This document shows positions 8,835 to 16,177 of a stretch of DNA of 27,112 nt, piece by piece. The position numbers were made by a program, and so were the translations under genes. Under the pieces are notes generated by a model, which saw nothing but the letters and a program-made list of their open reading frames with translations, searched no databases and was not told the DNA's origin. Location: positions 1 to 27,112 of the forward strand of contig LADV01000211.1 of assembly GCA_000961805.1 (NCBI GenBank), given 5' to 3'. Source of the stretch: Peptococcaceae bacterium BRH_c23 (GTDB taxonomy: Bacteria > Bacillota_B > Desulfitobacteriia > Desulfitobacteriales > Desulfitobacteriaceae). The first letter of the stretch is position 1, and every line of letters starts with the position of its first letter.

Positions 8835-9073
8835 GTGGATAAGAGTGAAAAAAAGCACTGGTTGCCGAATGCCGTGCTAGTGGTATTACGGCAAAGGAAT
8901 GGTGTGAAGCCAAGGGAATTAAGTATCGTAGCTACATTGACTGGGCATCCAAAATTAATAAGAAAAAACGCCAAAGTCCAGCAGGGGTTTTGCAGTGGGC
9001 TGATGTAACGATGGCAAAAGAGGAACGCTTCATAAGCGAAATCATGCTCGGGCTCGGCTCTCTTCCAGTCTAA
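8835..9073 (+). pseudogene. IS66-family accessory protein (TnpA-like) remnant, frameshifted and truncated
   Basis: GTG at 8835 follows GGAGG at 10 nt. The first frame reads MDKSEKK. After a run of seven A, the homologous reading moves to the -1 frame: ALVAECRASGITAKEWCEAK, then GIKYRSYIDWASKINKKK and LQWADVTM. This is the N-terminal part of the small IS66 accessory protein. The site is A-AAA-AAG, a sequence able to slip, but the protein then ends after unrelated residues (SLPV), so decay is the simpler reading. No IS66 TnpB or TnpC follows. The last part shares ATGCTCGGGCTC with the small coiled-coil gene at 13625, which may be chance. Confidence 0.65.
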
Positions 9074-9122
9074 AGACAGGCTACCGAACGTTGTGCACCT
9101 CATTTTCGTGTTACTAGCCGCA

Positions 9123-9155
9123 AGTGCTCGGGTCGGAAAAGGCCTCCGAAGTCAG
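9123..9155. repeat. 33-bp direct repeat, copy 1
   Basis: Begins AGTGCTCGGGTCG and matches 9480-9512 at 29 of 33 positions. It contains a small TCGGA/TCCGA hairpin and lies after the IS66 remnant. Confidence 0.7.
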
Positions 9156-9283
9156 AAGGTTTTTTCGAGCCGCTATTATCCACCGTTTAAGTAGTTTAGC
9201 AGCATTAGTCGTAGTATAATATTTAAAAGGGATAGGTAATACTCATTGGAGGCAGGGATCAGCGGGTATAATACGATATTATC

Positions 9284-9547
9284 ATGAAGGCCACTGCGGA
9301 GATGTTTAGGAACAAGATCCTTGGGGCATTCGAGCTTAGGACGGCTAAAATTGTGGACATCATGCCCACGGTCTTGCCTGTAGTCGAAGCCAAAGAGAAG
9401 AGAGTCGATTTTGTCTTCCTCCTAGAAGACGATACCCTACTCCACTTGGAATTCCAGACCACAGTTGCTAAAGACTTCGAGTGCTCGGGTCGAAAAAGTA
9501 CTCCGAAGTTAGTTTTCGGGTACTTCCCGGATATTGTCAATCTATAG
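9284..9547 (+). pseudogene. Truncated Rpn-family/PD-(D/E)XK nuclease-like protein
   Basis: An 87-residue frame. Residues 1-66 read like the start of an Rpn/YhgA-type PD-(D/E)XK protein: VLPVVEAKEKRVDFVFLL, then a DDTLLHLEFQTTV segment. The D of VDFVF and the E of HLEFQ would supply part of the nuclease metal site. The similarity stops at residue 66 (KDFE), exactly where a 33-bp repeat begins (9480), and the remaining 21 residues look unrelated. Full family members are about 250-300 residues, so this is a cut gene. TATAAT-like sequences precede it but no good ribosome site is present. Confidence 0.6.
9480..9512. repeat. 33-bp direct repeat, copy 2
   Basis: Second copy of the repeat at 9123-9155 (29 of 33 identical). 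It begins at the point where the Rpn-like reading frame loses similarity to its family, so it marks the breakpoint. Confidence 0.7.
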
Positions 9548-9627
9548 GCTTCAAAAAGACAATAAAAGGTCTTCCTTTCTCACGTGATAAAGTAAACCCA
9601 ATAGCAAAAGTATAAGCTAAAAAAGGA

Positions 9628-9656
9628 TTGATTTCTGGAGAGAAATAATATATAAA
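9628..9656 (+). promoter_or_regulatory. Promoter of TolC-like gene
   Basis: TTGATT, a 17-bp spacer and TATAAA. The same elements and spacing, plus the preceding AAGGA, occur before the RND efflux operon (16577-16605). The operator starts 8 bp after the -10 box. Confidence 0.8.
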
Positions 9657-9663
9657 TAGAAGG

Positions 9664-9677
9664 TGACCGAACGGTCA
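9664..9677. promoter_or_regulatory. TetR-type operator at the TolC-like promoter
   Basis: TGACCG-AA-CGGTCA is a near-perfect palindrome located at the expected transcription start. A TetR dimer here would block initiation. The related site is 16613-16626; the likely regulator is the TetR protein encoded at 21114. Confidence 0.8.
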
Positions 9678-9766
9678 GTTTTTGCTTACCAAAGCCTCCT
9701 AATAGACTATAGATTGTTATTGTCCGTGGGTTATTATGAATTATTAAAAATCTAGGGGGAGAAATT

Positions 9767-10948
9767 ATGAAAAAACTTTGGTCCTCGGTTCTCGTAAGCC
9801 TCATGATTATTTCTTCAGTTCCAGTTAACGCAATGGCTGATACAAGTGATGTTAATATAAACAGACTTAGTTACATAAATATTGAAGAGAAAATTGAGGC
9901 TTTTAACCCGACCGTAAGAGCTAATAATAAGAAACTGTCAGATGCACGGGATATTAACGACAGCTTAAAACTAATCGAGGGAACAGAATCGAAATTAAAG
10001 GCAACAATAGGGGAGTTAAGTGGCTATTTCACAGATGAAGAATTGTTAAAAGGTGTTTCCAAACCGATTAATCCAGTTCTATCAAATCCACAGGATCTGT
10101 CAGATACGCTTAAGTATGTTAACTACAATCTATATATGCTTTATCAAGCTCAACTTGGTAATCTTACGGCCCAAAAGGCTTCTTTGAGCGCCCGGAAGGA
10201 CGATATGTGGAAATCTTATCTCCAAATTAGTATGGGTAATAAACAGGTCGTATGGGGAACCCAGCAAATGTTCTTGAGTTATCAGGAGCTGGGGCTTCAA
10301 ACGGAAGCGCTGAGAGCTAATAGGGCTAACGTTGAAAACCAAGTCAAAATCATGAAGCTTCAGGAAGAATTAGGGATAATAACTCCGACAGATTACAAGG
10401 ACGTTGAACTCCAATTACGTGAACTTGATGTAACGATAAAATCGTTAAAAGATACACAGGATACCTTGAAGGGATCCCTCAACTTGTTTTTTGGCCAAGA
10501 GTTTGACACGAATTTAATTATCGAGGAAGTTCCGGCGCCCGATTTTGAACTAATTAATAAAATGGACTACGATGAAGACATAGAGACTGCGATAGCTAAT
10601 AGCTATATGGTACGGGTACAAGAAGAAGCGGAAGATAGAGATTCGCAAACCCGCCAGGTGAAAATGGACTTTGATTTAGCGTTTAAAGATGTTAAGACAA
10701 AGCAAGAATCCCTTGAAAGAGAGAAAATAAAGTTCAAAACAGAAAGAGTAAAATGGGACCATCAGCAACTGAGGTATAACCTAGGGATGATACCGCTTGT
10801 AGCGTTCAATGTTAGTAAAACTAACTATGATGCCCTAGTAAGGAAGGTAATAACCGCAGAAACTGATCTAGTGAAATCTTTGACCGCCTATGACTGGTTA
10901 CTGGAGGGAATCTCCGTTATAACGAACACTTCCAAAAAGAATAGTTAA
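9767..10948 (+). CDS. TolC-family (outer membrane efflux protein-like) exported protein
   Basis: A 393-residue protein with a signal peptide (cleavage near NAMA-DTS, about residue 24) followed by long amphipathic helices. Two family-typical segments repeat the TolC pattern of helix, 'LG', then a helix-turn: KLQEELGIITPTDYKDVELQ (about 200-219) and QQLRYNLGMIPLVAF (about 338-352). It matches the TolC/OEP superfamily found in some Firmicutes, with little room for a full beta-barrel insertion. GGGGGAG before ATG 9767 fixes the start. It is monocistronic, with its own terminator, but shares promoter and operator with the MFP-RND-TetR operon, so it probably forms the outer channel of that pump. 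How it sits in an S-layered wall is not known from the sequence. Confidence 0.8.
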   Translation: MKKLWSSVLVSLMIISSVPVNAMADTSDVNINRLSYINIEEKIEAFNPTVRANNKKLSDARDINDSLKLIEGTESKLKATIGELSGYFTDEELLKGVSKPINPVLSNPQDLSDTLKYVNYNLYMLYQAQLGNLTAQKASLSARKDDMWKSYLQISMGNKQVVWGTQQMFLSYQELGLQTEALRANRANVENQVKIMKLQEELGIITPTDYKDVELQLRELDVTIKSLKDTQDTLKGSLNLFFGQEFDTNLIIEEVPAPDFELINKMDYDEDIETAIANSYMVRVQEEAEDRDSQTRQVKMDFDLAFKDVKTKQESLEREKIKFKTERVKWDHQQLRYNLGMIPLVAFNVSKTNYDALVRKVITAETDLVKSLTAYDWLLEGISVITNTSKKNS

Positions 10949-10991
10949 TACCGCTTATACAAATTTGGGCGGAACATTGATTTGCACAATC

Positions 10992-11020
10992 AGGACCTCC
11001 GGAAGCGGGGGTCCTTTATT
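10992..11020 (+). terminator. Intrinsic terminator of TolC-like gene (copy 1 of a duplicated terminator)
   Basis: AGGACCTCC-GGAAGC-GGGGGTCCT hairpin followed by TTTATTATTT. The surrounding 46 bp (10973-11018) recur at 11506-11553. Confidence 0.85.
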
Positions 11021-11097
11021 ATTTAAGGAGAGTTCAGGAGAATCCCTTAAAGCACCCATCCCTAAAGCAGAACTTTACAAGTTAATGAACTTGAATA

Positions 11098-11330
11098 GGA
11101 GTTACCTAGAATTGTCGCCAAGAATTTTTTAATTTCTGGCAAGGCTTCGGGGGTAAAAGCTATAAGTGTTAGTAAAAGTGATTTAGTATCTGCACCCACC
11201 AGTATACCGATCAATCGGAATAAATTACCCGAAACAGGTTATATGCAGTTTCTCAAGATGGTATTATGAAGTATGCACGAAACTTTGCCAAAGATAATAA
11301 CGAACGGGGGATTTATACAGGGTACTAATC
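11098..11330 (+). pseudogene. Decayed coding remnant, family not identified
   Basis: Readable protein-like stretches without a start: from about 11098 the frame gives SGKASGVKAISVSKSDLV, then PTSIPINRNKLPETGY. After about 11242 the sense continues in another frame as AVSQDGIMKYARNFAKDNNE to a stop near 11328. One frameshift links them. The 'LPETGYAVS' region loosely recalls phosphodiester glycosidase (NAGPA-like) domains, but I cannot assign it. It lies between the two copies of the duplicated terminator. Confidence 0.35.
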
Positions 11331-11451
11331 TTACCTAATCTACGGGTTTAACTGGAAGTATCTAAGTTCTAAAAGGAGATTTAACAAGAATTCTCGTACA
11401 TAATCGAATGTTCTTGTAAAGGGTGCTCTTTGCGTAGGAAATCGATTCGGC

Positions 11452-11480
11452 TTGACATTAAGAAAGTTTAGTGCTAATTT
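11452..11480 (+). promoter_or_regulatory. Possible promoter for a short transcript
   Basis: A consensus -35 (TTGACA), a 17-bp spacer and a weak -10 (TAATTT). Transcription from here would reach the terminator at 11525-11553 after about 60 nt, so it could make a small RNA. Evidence is limited to this arrangement. Confidence 0.25.
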
Positions 11481-11524
11481 TATTTTGTAAGTCATAAGGT
11501 CCTTGAACCATTGACTTGCGCAAT

Positions 11525-11556
11525 TGGGATCTCCGGACGCGGAGGTCCTTTTATAT
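11525..11556 (+). terminator. Second copy of the duplicated terminator
   Basis: GGATCTCC-GGACGC-GGAGGTCC followed by TTTTATATAT. Together with upstream sequence (from 11506) it matches 10973-11018 at about 85%. Confidence 0.75.
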
Positions 11557-11594
11557 ATGTCTCAAATTAGAAGTGACAAGGTAAAGTAAGTATA

Positions 11595-11633
11595 AGATAA
11601 GTAGAAGATAAGCAAGAGATAAGCAAGAGATAA
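11595..11633. repeat. 11-bp tandem repeat
   Basis: Three and a half units of AGATAAGCAAG (the first unit is AGATAAGTAGA), immediately upstream of the helicase promoter. The period is close to one DNA helical turn, so it could be intrinsically bent DNA or phased protein sites. It is too short to be a CRISPR array and has no spacers. Confidence 0.75.
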
Positions 11634-11656
11634 ACCGAAAAATTGCATACAACGAC

Positions 11657-11685
11657 TATCCATGCATGGATAAGTATGGTACAAT
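11657..11685 (+). promoter_or_regulatory. Helicase promoter with 16-bp palindromic operator
   Basis: TATCCATGCATGGATA (11657-11672) is a perfect palindrome that covers the place of the -35 box. The extended -10 TGGTACAAT ends at 11685. The poor -35 suggests either an activator site or a repressor overlapping the promoter. Confidence 0.6.
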
Positions 11686-11689
11686 ATAT

Positions 11690-11847
11690 AATTGGTGCCA
11701 CAAGCGTCTTTCCTTCGTTGGCGAAACTCACGCGCTATCGCGGATGTTCTGTTTCGGCGGTTATTTATAAATTAAGATTTTTTTTAGCGCAGTTATAGAT
11801 AGGGACGCATTTGGAAAACTTAAAGAGTATAACAAATAAAAAGGAGA
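11690..11847 (+). other. Structured 5' leader of the DEAD-box helicase mRNA
   Basis: A leader of about 150 nt with a stem CGAAAC / GTTTCG (about 11723-11756) topped by GCG-CTAT-CGC, followed about 25 nt later by a run of eight T and then the ribosome site. Long leaders are common for cold-induced RNA helicases; a regulatory role is inferred. Confidence 0.4.
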
Positions 11848-11856
11848 ATGAAAGCA

Positions 11857-13347
11857 TTGGCGACATTTACAGACCTAGGATTAAGCGAACCAATTATTCG
11901 ATCGATTATTAACATGGGGTTTGAAGAAACAACCCCTATCCAAGAGAAAACGATCCCTGTAGCTTTACTGGGCAAGGATCTGATCGGGCAGGCCCAAACT
12001 GGAACCGGAAAAACGGCTGCCTATGGAATTCCTTTAATTGAGAGGATTATGGAGCAGAGCGAACTTATTCAAGGCATAATATTGGCTCCAACACGGGAGT
12101 TAGCAGTTCAGGTTGCAGAGGAATTGAATAAGATCGGACAGTATAAACGCATACATTCCTTGCCTATTTACGGTGGACAAGGGATCGACTGGCAGATCAG
12201 GGCTCTAAAGAAGAAACCTCACATCATTGTGGCAACTCCCGGACGCTTAATGGATCATATGAGAAGGAGGACCATCCGCCTTAGTGATATTAAAATTGTT
12301 ATTCTGGACGAAGCTGATGAGATGTTGAATATGGGCTTTTTAGAAGACATTGAGACAATCTTGAAGGAGGTTCCAGAGGAGCGTCAGACCCTACTCTTTT
12401 CAGCTACCATGCCTCGTCAGATACAAAATATTGCCCAGCGCTTTATGAAAGAACCTGAGCTGATTAGTATTAAGGCGACAGGGGTAACAGTTGCTGATGT
12501 AGAGCAACATTATGTAGAAGTAACCGAACGACTTAAATTCGATGTCTTATCAAGGATTTTAGATATTCAATCTCCAGATTTGTCGATTGTCTTCGCCCGA
12601 ACTAAGCGACGAGTCGATGAACTTTCGGAGGCTTTAGGGAAGCGGGGATACTCTGCGGAGGGAATTCACGGTGACTTGACTCAGAGCAAGAGAGATAGTG
12701 TCTTGAGGCAGTTTAAAGACGGAACCATCGAAGTATTGGTCGCGACAGATGTTGCAGCTCGGGGGCTTGATATTAGCGGAGTGACTCACGTCTTTAACTT
12801 TGATATTCCACAAGATCCGGAAAGTTATGTTCATCGAGTTGGGCGTACTGGAAGAGCAGGGAAATCTGGCTTAGCGATTACGTTAGTCACACCGCGAGAA
12901 ATTGGCATGCTGAGACTTATCGAACAAGTCATTAAACGCCGAATTGTTCGTAAACCAATACCGAGTATCGTTGAGGCAGTACAAGGACAGCAACGCTTAA
13001 CTATGACTGAAATTCTGAGAGTAATCGCTGAGGAAGATATCGAGAAGTATAAAGGTGTAGCTGAAGAGTTGCTTGCCGAAAACGATTCAGTGACCCTTTT
13101 ATGCGCAGCGTTGAAAATAATCACGAAGGAACCAGAAGCTGTCGAAGTTCGTCTCACGGAAGCAGCACCCATGCGGGGGAGAAGCATGGGAAATCCAAGA
13201 GGCATGGGAAATGCCAGACCTCAGGGGAATTTCAACCGGGATGGCTACGGACAAAAGACGGATACTTGGTCAAGGAGAAAAGGTAACGATGTTCGTGGTG
13301 GCGCTGCCGGTGCTCAAAGGGGTAGGGATAATAAGAGAAACGGTTAA
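11857..13347 (+). CDS. DEAD-box ATP-dependent RNA helicase (CshA/DeaD type)
   Basis: A 496-residue RNA helicase that unwinds RNA duplexes with ATP, acting in ribosome assembly, mRNA decay or cold adaptation. All core motifs are present: Q motif (F4 to Q29, TTPIQ), motif I AQTGTGKT with K52, PTRELA, DEAD at 151-154, SAT at 182-184, then the helicase C domain with ARGLDI and [11 protein letters not shown] basic, Gly/Arg/Asn-rich tail (about 430-496) should bind RNA. AAGGAG at 11841-11846 is only 1 nt from ATG 11848 but 10 nt from TTG 11857. The TTG start gives [10 protein letters not shown], which fits the family, so it is preferred; the ATG would add three residues. It is monocistronic with a structured leader. 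Confidence 0.95.
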   Translation: MATFTDLGLSEPIIRSIINMGFEETTPIQEKTIPVALLGKDLIGQAQTGTGKTAAYGIPLIERIMEQSELIQGIILAPTRELAVQVAEELNKIGQYKRIHSLPIYGGQGIDWQIRALKKKPHIIVATPGRLMDHMRRRTIRLSDIKIVILDEADEMLNMGFLEDIETILKEVPEERQTLLFSATMPRQIQNIAQRFMKEPELISIKATGVTVADVEQHYVEVTERLKFDVLSRILDIQSPDLSIVFARTKRRVDELSEALGKRGYSAEGIHGDLTQSKRDSVLRQFKDGTIEVLVATDVAARGLDISGVTHVFNFDIPQDPESYVHRVGRTGRAGKSGLAITLVTPREIGMLRLIEQVIKRRIVRKPIPSIVEAVQGQQRLTMTEILRVIAEEDIEKYKGVAEELLAENDSVTLLCAALKIITKEPEAVEVRLTEAAPMRGRSMGNPRGMGNARPQGNFNRDGYGQKTDTWSRRKGNDVRGGAAGAQRGRDNKRNG

Positions 13348-13361
13348 TACTTATTGTATTT

Positions 13362-13394
13362 GGGAAAAGGTCGTTGGTGGCCTTTTCCTTTTTT
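13362..13394 (+). terminator. Intrinsic terminator of the helicase gene
   Basis: GGAAAAGG / CCTTTTCC stem extended by TC/GG, followed by six T. It begins 15 bp after the stop codon. Confidence 0.92.
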
Positions 13395-13401
13395 ATCGAC
13401 G

Positions 13402-13426
13402 TTCCACTTCTATAAGTGGGTGTTCC
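13402..13426. repeat. Small palindromic repeat, copy 1
   Basis: CCACTT-CTAT-AAGTGG hairpin followed by GTGTTCC. It resembles 16146-16168 (about 18 of 22 positions, including AAG.GGG.GTTCC). Both copies lie just after a transcription terminator. Confidence 0.45.
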
Positions 13427-13495
13427 TTAGTATGCTTTGGTGGAGGTAGAGTCCTCCTTCGCCGCGAAGTATTCCTTTTGGGATATGCGGCTCGG

Positions 13496-13520
13496 CGAAA
13501 CCATCCACTGGAAGCTTTCG
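13496..13520. repeat. Covarying hairpin repeat, copy 1
   Basis: A 25-nt imperfect palindrome with the core TCCACTGGA and stem ends CGAAA/TTTCG. A second copy at 24116-24140 has CGATA/TATCG around the same core, with base changes that keep pairing. Other hairpins (CTTCG-CCG-CGAAG, and GTTCA/TGAAC around 13535-13553) surround it. No gene is seen in 13395-13570. Confidence 0.5.
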
Positions 13521-13572
13521 TCACCGAAGTCTCGATGTTCAGCATTAGTTGAACGAGTTCTGTTTATTTATC

Positions 13573-13601
13573 TTGCTGGGGTTGCTCTGGGATGGTATAA
13601 T
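13573..13601 (+). promoter_or_regulatory. Strong promoter of the small coiled-coil gene
   Basis: TTGCTG, 17-bp spacer, TATAAT, with an extended -10 (TGGTATAAT). It lies 23 bp upstream of the ATG of the 58-residue gene. Confidence 0.75.
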
Positions 13602-13624
13602 TTTGCAAGAGAGGTGGTGAGACG

Positions 13625-13801
13625 ATGGAGAAAGAGATCAAAGAAATGCTCGGGCTCATACTCAATAAACTCGTTGGGTTAGAGTCAAGAATGGAATCAA
13701 GAATGGATAGCTTAGAGTCGAGACAAGATGAGATATATTTGGTTGTTAAGGCTATAGAACATAACAACCAAGTGCATAGGGCGGAGATTGATAATCTATA
13801 G
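13625..13801 (+). CDS. 58-residue coiled-coil protein, function unknown
   Basis: A short gene (ATG 13625, TAG 13799) with AGAGGTGG 7 nt before the start. The product begins MEKEIKEMLGLILNKLVGLE, continues with the repeated SRMESRMDSLESRQ, and ends HRAEIDNL. Leu, Ile, Met and Val recur at heptad spacing throughout, which predicts one continuous coiled coil. There is no signal peptide, transmembrane segment or cysteine. The repeated SRM-E-SRM-D-SLESR units suggest growth by small internal duplication. It has its own strong promoter and a 20-bp-stem hairpin downstream, so it is a self-standing unit. I do not recognise a characterised family; similar small heptad proteins are common in this bacterial group. 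Confidence 0.72.
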   Translation: MEKEIKEMLGLILNKLVGLESRMESRMDSLESRQDEIYLVVKAIEHNNQVHRAEIDNL

Positions 13802-13899
13802 TATTCGGTAAGCTATGTGGAAGGTACGATAAATGCTATAAGTGACGTAATTACAACACGGAAGGCGATATAATGAAATATAATAGCAAAATAACGTTT

Positions 13900-13956
13900 A
13901 GCCAATAAAAATGCCCTCTTTAGTCGAGACAACTATAGAGGGTATTTTTATTGGCT
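13900..13956. terminator. Long hairpin, bidirectional terminator
   Basis: AGCCAATAAAAATGCCCTCT pairs with 13937-13956 over 20 bp with a single G-T pair, plus a few more inner pairs. The A and T tracts are inside the stem, so it can terminate in both directions. Confidence 0.8.
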
Positions 13957-14055
13957 TGGAAAGAACTTTAAGCATGGTCGAAGGTAAATCCAGTAATGTG
14001 TCGAATCTATAATCCAGAGCGGGGTTTGAAACTTTGGAGGGGAGATTACACAAAC

Positions 14056-15726
14056 ATGCATGCAAAATTTTTAAGGACAAAAGTAGTGGGTCACATTTTT
14101 TTAAACATTGTGCTCGTCCTGATATTAATACTAAATAATTCAGCTCTGGTTTTGGCCTCCGACGTTGGAGTTTTGAAAGAAATTCGTTTGCTACTTAAAG
14201 ACCAATATGTGGATCCGGTCTCAGCTGATGTATTAAACGCTCCGACCGTAGATGAGATGCTGAAACGGCTTGGAGATCCCTACACGATGTATTTATCACC
14301 GGAGGAATACCAGGGTTTTATTGAGAGCATAGATATGCGCTTTTCTGGGATCGGGATTAATATTGAGATAGTTCCAGAAGGGGTAAAGGTGTTATCTGTT
14401 ATTTCCGGTTCACCAGCGGAAGAGGTCGGGTTAAAACCAGGAAACGTGATTATACGAGCAGATGGGCAATCCTTGGTTGGACTTTCCTCAGAAGAGGCTG
14501 TGAACTTACTTCGTGGACTAGAGGGTAGTGCAGTTAAGATCGGTGTAATTCAGGGAGAGGAAACATGGGAGTTAACCGTTATACGCCGAGCCATTATTAG
14601 TCCTACAGTGACAGGAGAAGTCTTAAGTGGGCATATAGGCTATCTAGATCTAAATTCCTTTGGTAGTGATACGACTAAAGAATTTGAAATGATCGTCAAT
14701 CAGTTAAGAAGTGAAAAGGTCAACGGGTGGATTGTGGATTTAAGAGATAATGGGGGAGGATACTTAAGTTCAGCCCTTGACCTTGCGGGCTATTTTATAG
14801 GCTCAGAAGTCTCAGTGCAAATTAAAGACCGAACAGGGGAATTTTCTCAGTTTAAGGTATCAGATCCTGATTTGCGGTTTACTCAACCCGTCATTTTCCT
14901 GACAAATGAAAACAGTGCCAGCGCCTCCGAAATCCTCGCTGCTGCGGTCAAAGACCATCAAAAGGCGTCACTCGTAGGGACAACGACCTATGGGAAAGGG
15001 ACGGTTCAGAGCATGTTCCATCTTGAGAGTGGTGGAGTGCTTAAAATGACCGTCGATCGCTTTTTCTCGCCTCTGGGACATGATATCAACATCGTAGGAG
15101 TTAGCCCCGATGTAGAGATCCAGCAGGCAGATTCACTTAAGGTAGCAGAATTAATGTTAAACGATACGGCTGTTGCTCTTGAATTGGGTAGAACGGACGA
15201 TTATTGGGAAGCTTGGCAAGAACTAATGGGAGTTGCTTCACCGAGTGCCTTACCATCGGGTTTTAATTATCCATATTATTATCCAAGTTACCGCATGGTC
15301 AGCGAATTATGGGAGATTCCGCTCGACAAGAAGTTTACAGTACACTTTTCTGGGTTGGTCGATTGGCAGAGCGTGGACAATACAAGCATAGAGCTGATTA
15401 ACAGCGAGACAGGGGAGAGGACGCTTGCAGCGTTTGAACCCTTGGGTCCTTCCGATGTGCAAGTCATTCCGCAAGGAGCTTTAACCCCGGATACGACCTA
15501 TTGGCTGATCATCCATCCCACTATCAAGGGTGTATCAGGCCAGGTGCTTCAAGAAGGGGGCTTGGCGGTTGCGCAGACGATTCAAAGGGATGAAGACGCT
15601 GTGGGCACTGGCACTTCTCGGATTCAGTCCTTTAGGATTAATGACTTGGTAAGGGCGGGGAACTTGATGAATCCTCGTGATTTAGACTATGGTTTAGCTA
15701 TCAAGGATTTAGGGGCAAGGCCATAG
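14056..15726 (+). CDS. S41 carboxy-terminal processing protease (CtpA/CtpB-like) with PDZ and Ig-like domain
   Basis: A 556-residue exported serine protease. It has a signal or anchor segment (about 8-33), a PDZ domain (about 95-168) that binds substrate C-termini, and an S41 core (about 180-375). The Ser/Lys dyad is intact: S289 within NSASASE and K314 within TYGKGTVQ, 25 residues apart as in Tsp and D1P. A C-terminal SbsA/Big-like Ig domain (about 418-508) is additional to the usual Ctp layout and may bind the wall. GGGGAG lies 11 nt before ATG 14056, giving MHAKFLRTK; an upstream in-frame ATG at 13996 lacks a ribosome site. The DUF948-like gene follows after 23 bp and is probably cotranscribed. 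Confidence 0.93.
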   Translation: MHAKFLRTKVVGHIFLNIVLVLILILNNSALVLASDVGVLKEIRLLLKDQYVDPVSADVLNAPTVDEMLKRLGDPYTMYLSPEEYQGFIESIDMRFSGIGINIEIVPEGVKVLSVISGSPAEEVGLKPGNVIIRADGQSLVGLSSEEAVNLLRGLEGSAVKIGVIQGEETWELTVIRRAIISPTVTGEVLSGHIGYLDLNSFGSDTTKEFEMIVNQLRSEKVNGWIVDLRDNGGGYLSSALDLAGYFIGSEVSVQIKDRTGEFSQFKVSDPDLRFTQPVIFLTNENSASASEILAAAVKDHQKASLVGTTTYGKGTVQSMFHLESGGVLKMTVDRFFSPLGHDINIVGVSPDVEIQQADSLKVAELMLNDTAVALELGRTDDYWEAWQELMGVASPSALPSGFNYPYYYPSYRMVSELWEIPLDKKFTVHFSGLVDWQSVDNTSIELINSETGERTLAAFEPLGPSDVQVIPQGALTPDTTYWLIIHPTIKGVSGQVLQEGGLAVAQTIQRDEDAVGTGTSRIQSFRINDLVRAGNLMNPRDLDYGLAIKDLGARP

Positions 15727-15749
15727 GACATCAGATTGGGGGATAGATC

Positions 15750-16082
15750 ATGATTTATGAAGTGTGTGCTCTTGTGGGTACCATTATTTTAGGGGTGATC
15801 GGCATCGAGGTGATGCTTTGGGTTCGATCGGTTCGGAAGCTCACGGATCAGGCAAGCCAAACCATGAAGGAGATCAATACTCATTTGCCTTATATGCTTG
15901 CTGATGCGCAAGCAGTTACCACCCTTGTGAGACAGACTAGTGAACAAGTGGGCGGAACGGTAAATGAGGTTGCTGTCAGTCTAGAAGAGTTAAGAAAGAA
16001 TCCATTGCGTCTTGTTACAGTCTTCCTGTTGGCAGCCAAACAAGTGATCGAGCTTTGGAAAGAGATTCGCAGCCGGAAATAA
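15750..16082 (+). CDS. DUF948-like small membrane protein
   Basis: A 110-residue protein with one N-terminal membrane helix (about 3-25, VCALVGTIILGVIGIEVMLW) followed by an amphipathic helical region of about 70 residues ending in a basic tail. Length and layout match DUF948 proteins, whose function is not established. GGGGGAT precedes the ATG. It lies 23 bp after the S41 protease in the same operon and is followed by a terminator, so a role beside that protease at the membrane is possible but inferred. Confidence 0.8.
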   Translation: MIYEVCALVGTIILGVIGIEVMLWVRSVRKLTDQASQTMKEINTHLPYMLADAQAVTTLVRQTSEQVGGTVNEVAVSLEELRKNPLRLVTVFLLAAKQVIELWKEIRSRK

Positions 16083-16084
16083 AG

Positions 16085-16118
16085 AAGCCCTGAACAGCAA
16101 AAGTTGCGGTTCGGGCTT
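16085..16118 (+). terminator. Terminator of the S41/DUF948 operon
   Basis: AAGCCC-T-GAAC and GTTC-G-GGCTT arms with an inner GCAAAAGTTGC loop, followed by a T/C-rich tract with TTTTTT. Confidence 0.88.
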
Positions 16119-16145
16119 TCTCTTTTTTCTTCCACTTCGAAGACT

Positions 16146-16168
16146 CCCACTTAATAAGGGGGAGTTCC
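16146..16168. repeat. Small palindromic repeat, copy 2
   Basis: CCCACTTAATAAGGGGGAGTTCC resembles the copy at 13402-13426. The ACTCCC/GGGAGT hairpin (16143-16165) may act as a terminator for the minus-strand YtxH remnant. A CTCTTC-TT-GAAGAG hairpin lies at 16181-16194. Confidence 0.45.
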
Positions 16169-16177
16169 AGAACAAAT

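Noticed and set aside
11595..11633. Tandem repeat considered as a CRISPR array
   Set aside because: The 11-bp units are directly adjacent with no spacers and no cas genes are present.
13101..13682. Plus-strand open frames overlapping the helicase end and the following intergenic region
   Set aside because: They run through the helicase terminator and hairpin repeats, show no family resemblance and have no ribosome sites.
14827..14840. GACCGAACAG inside the S41 gene as a third TetR operator
   Set aside because: It lies within coding sequence, lacks the second arm and has no promoter next to it.
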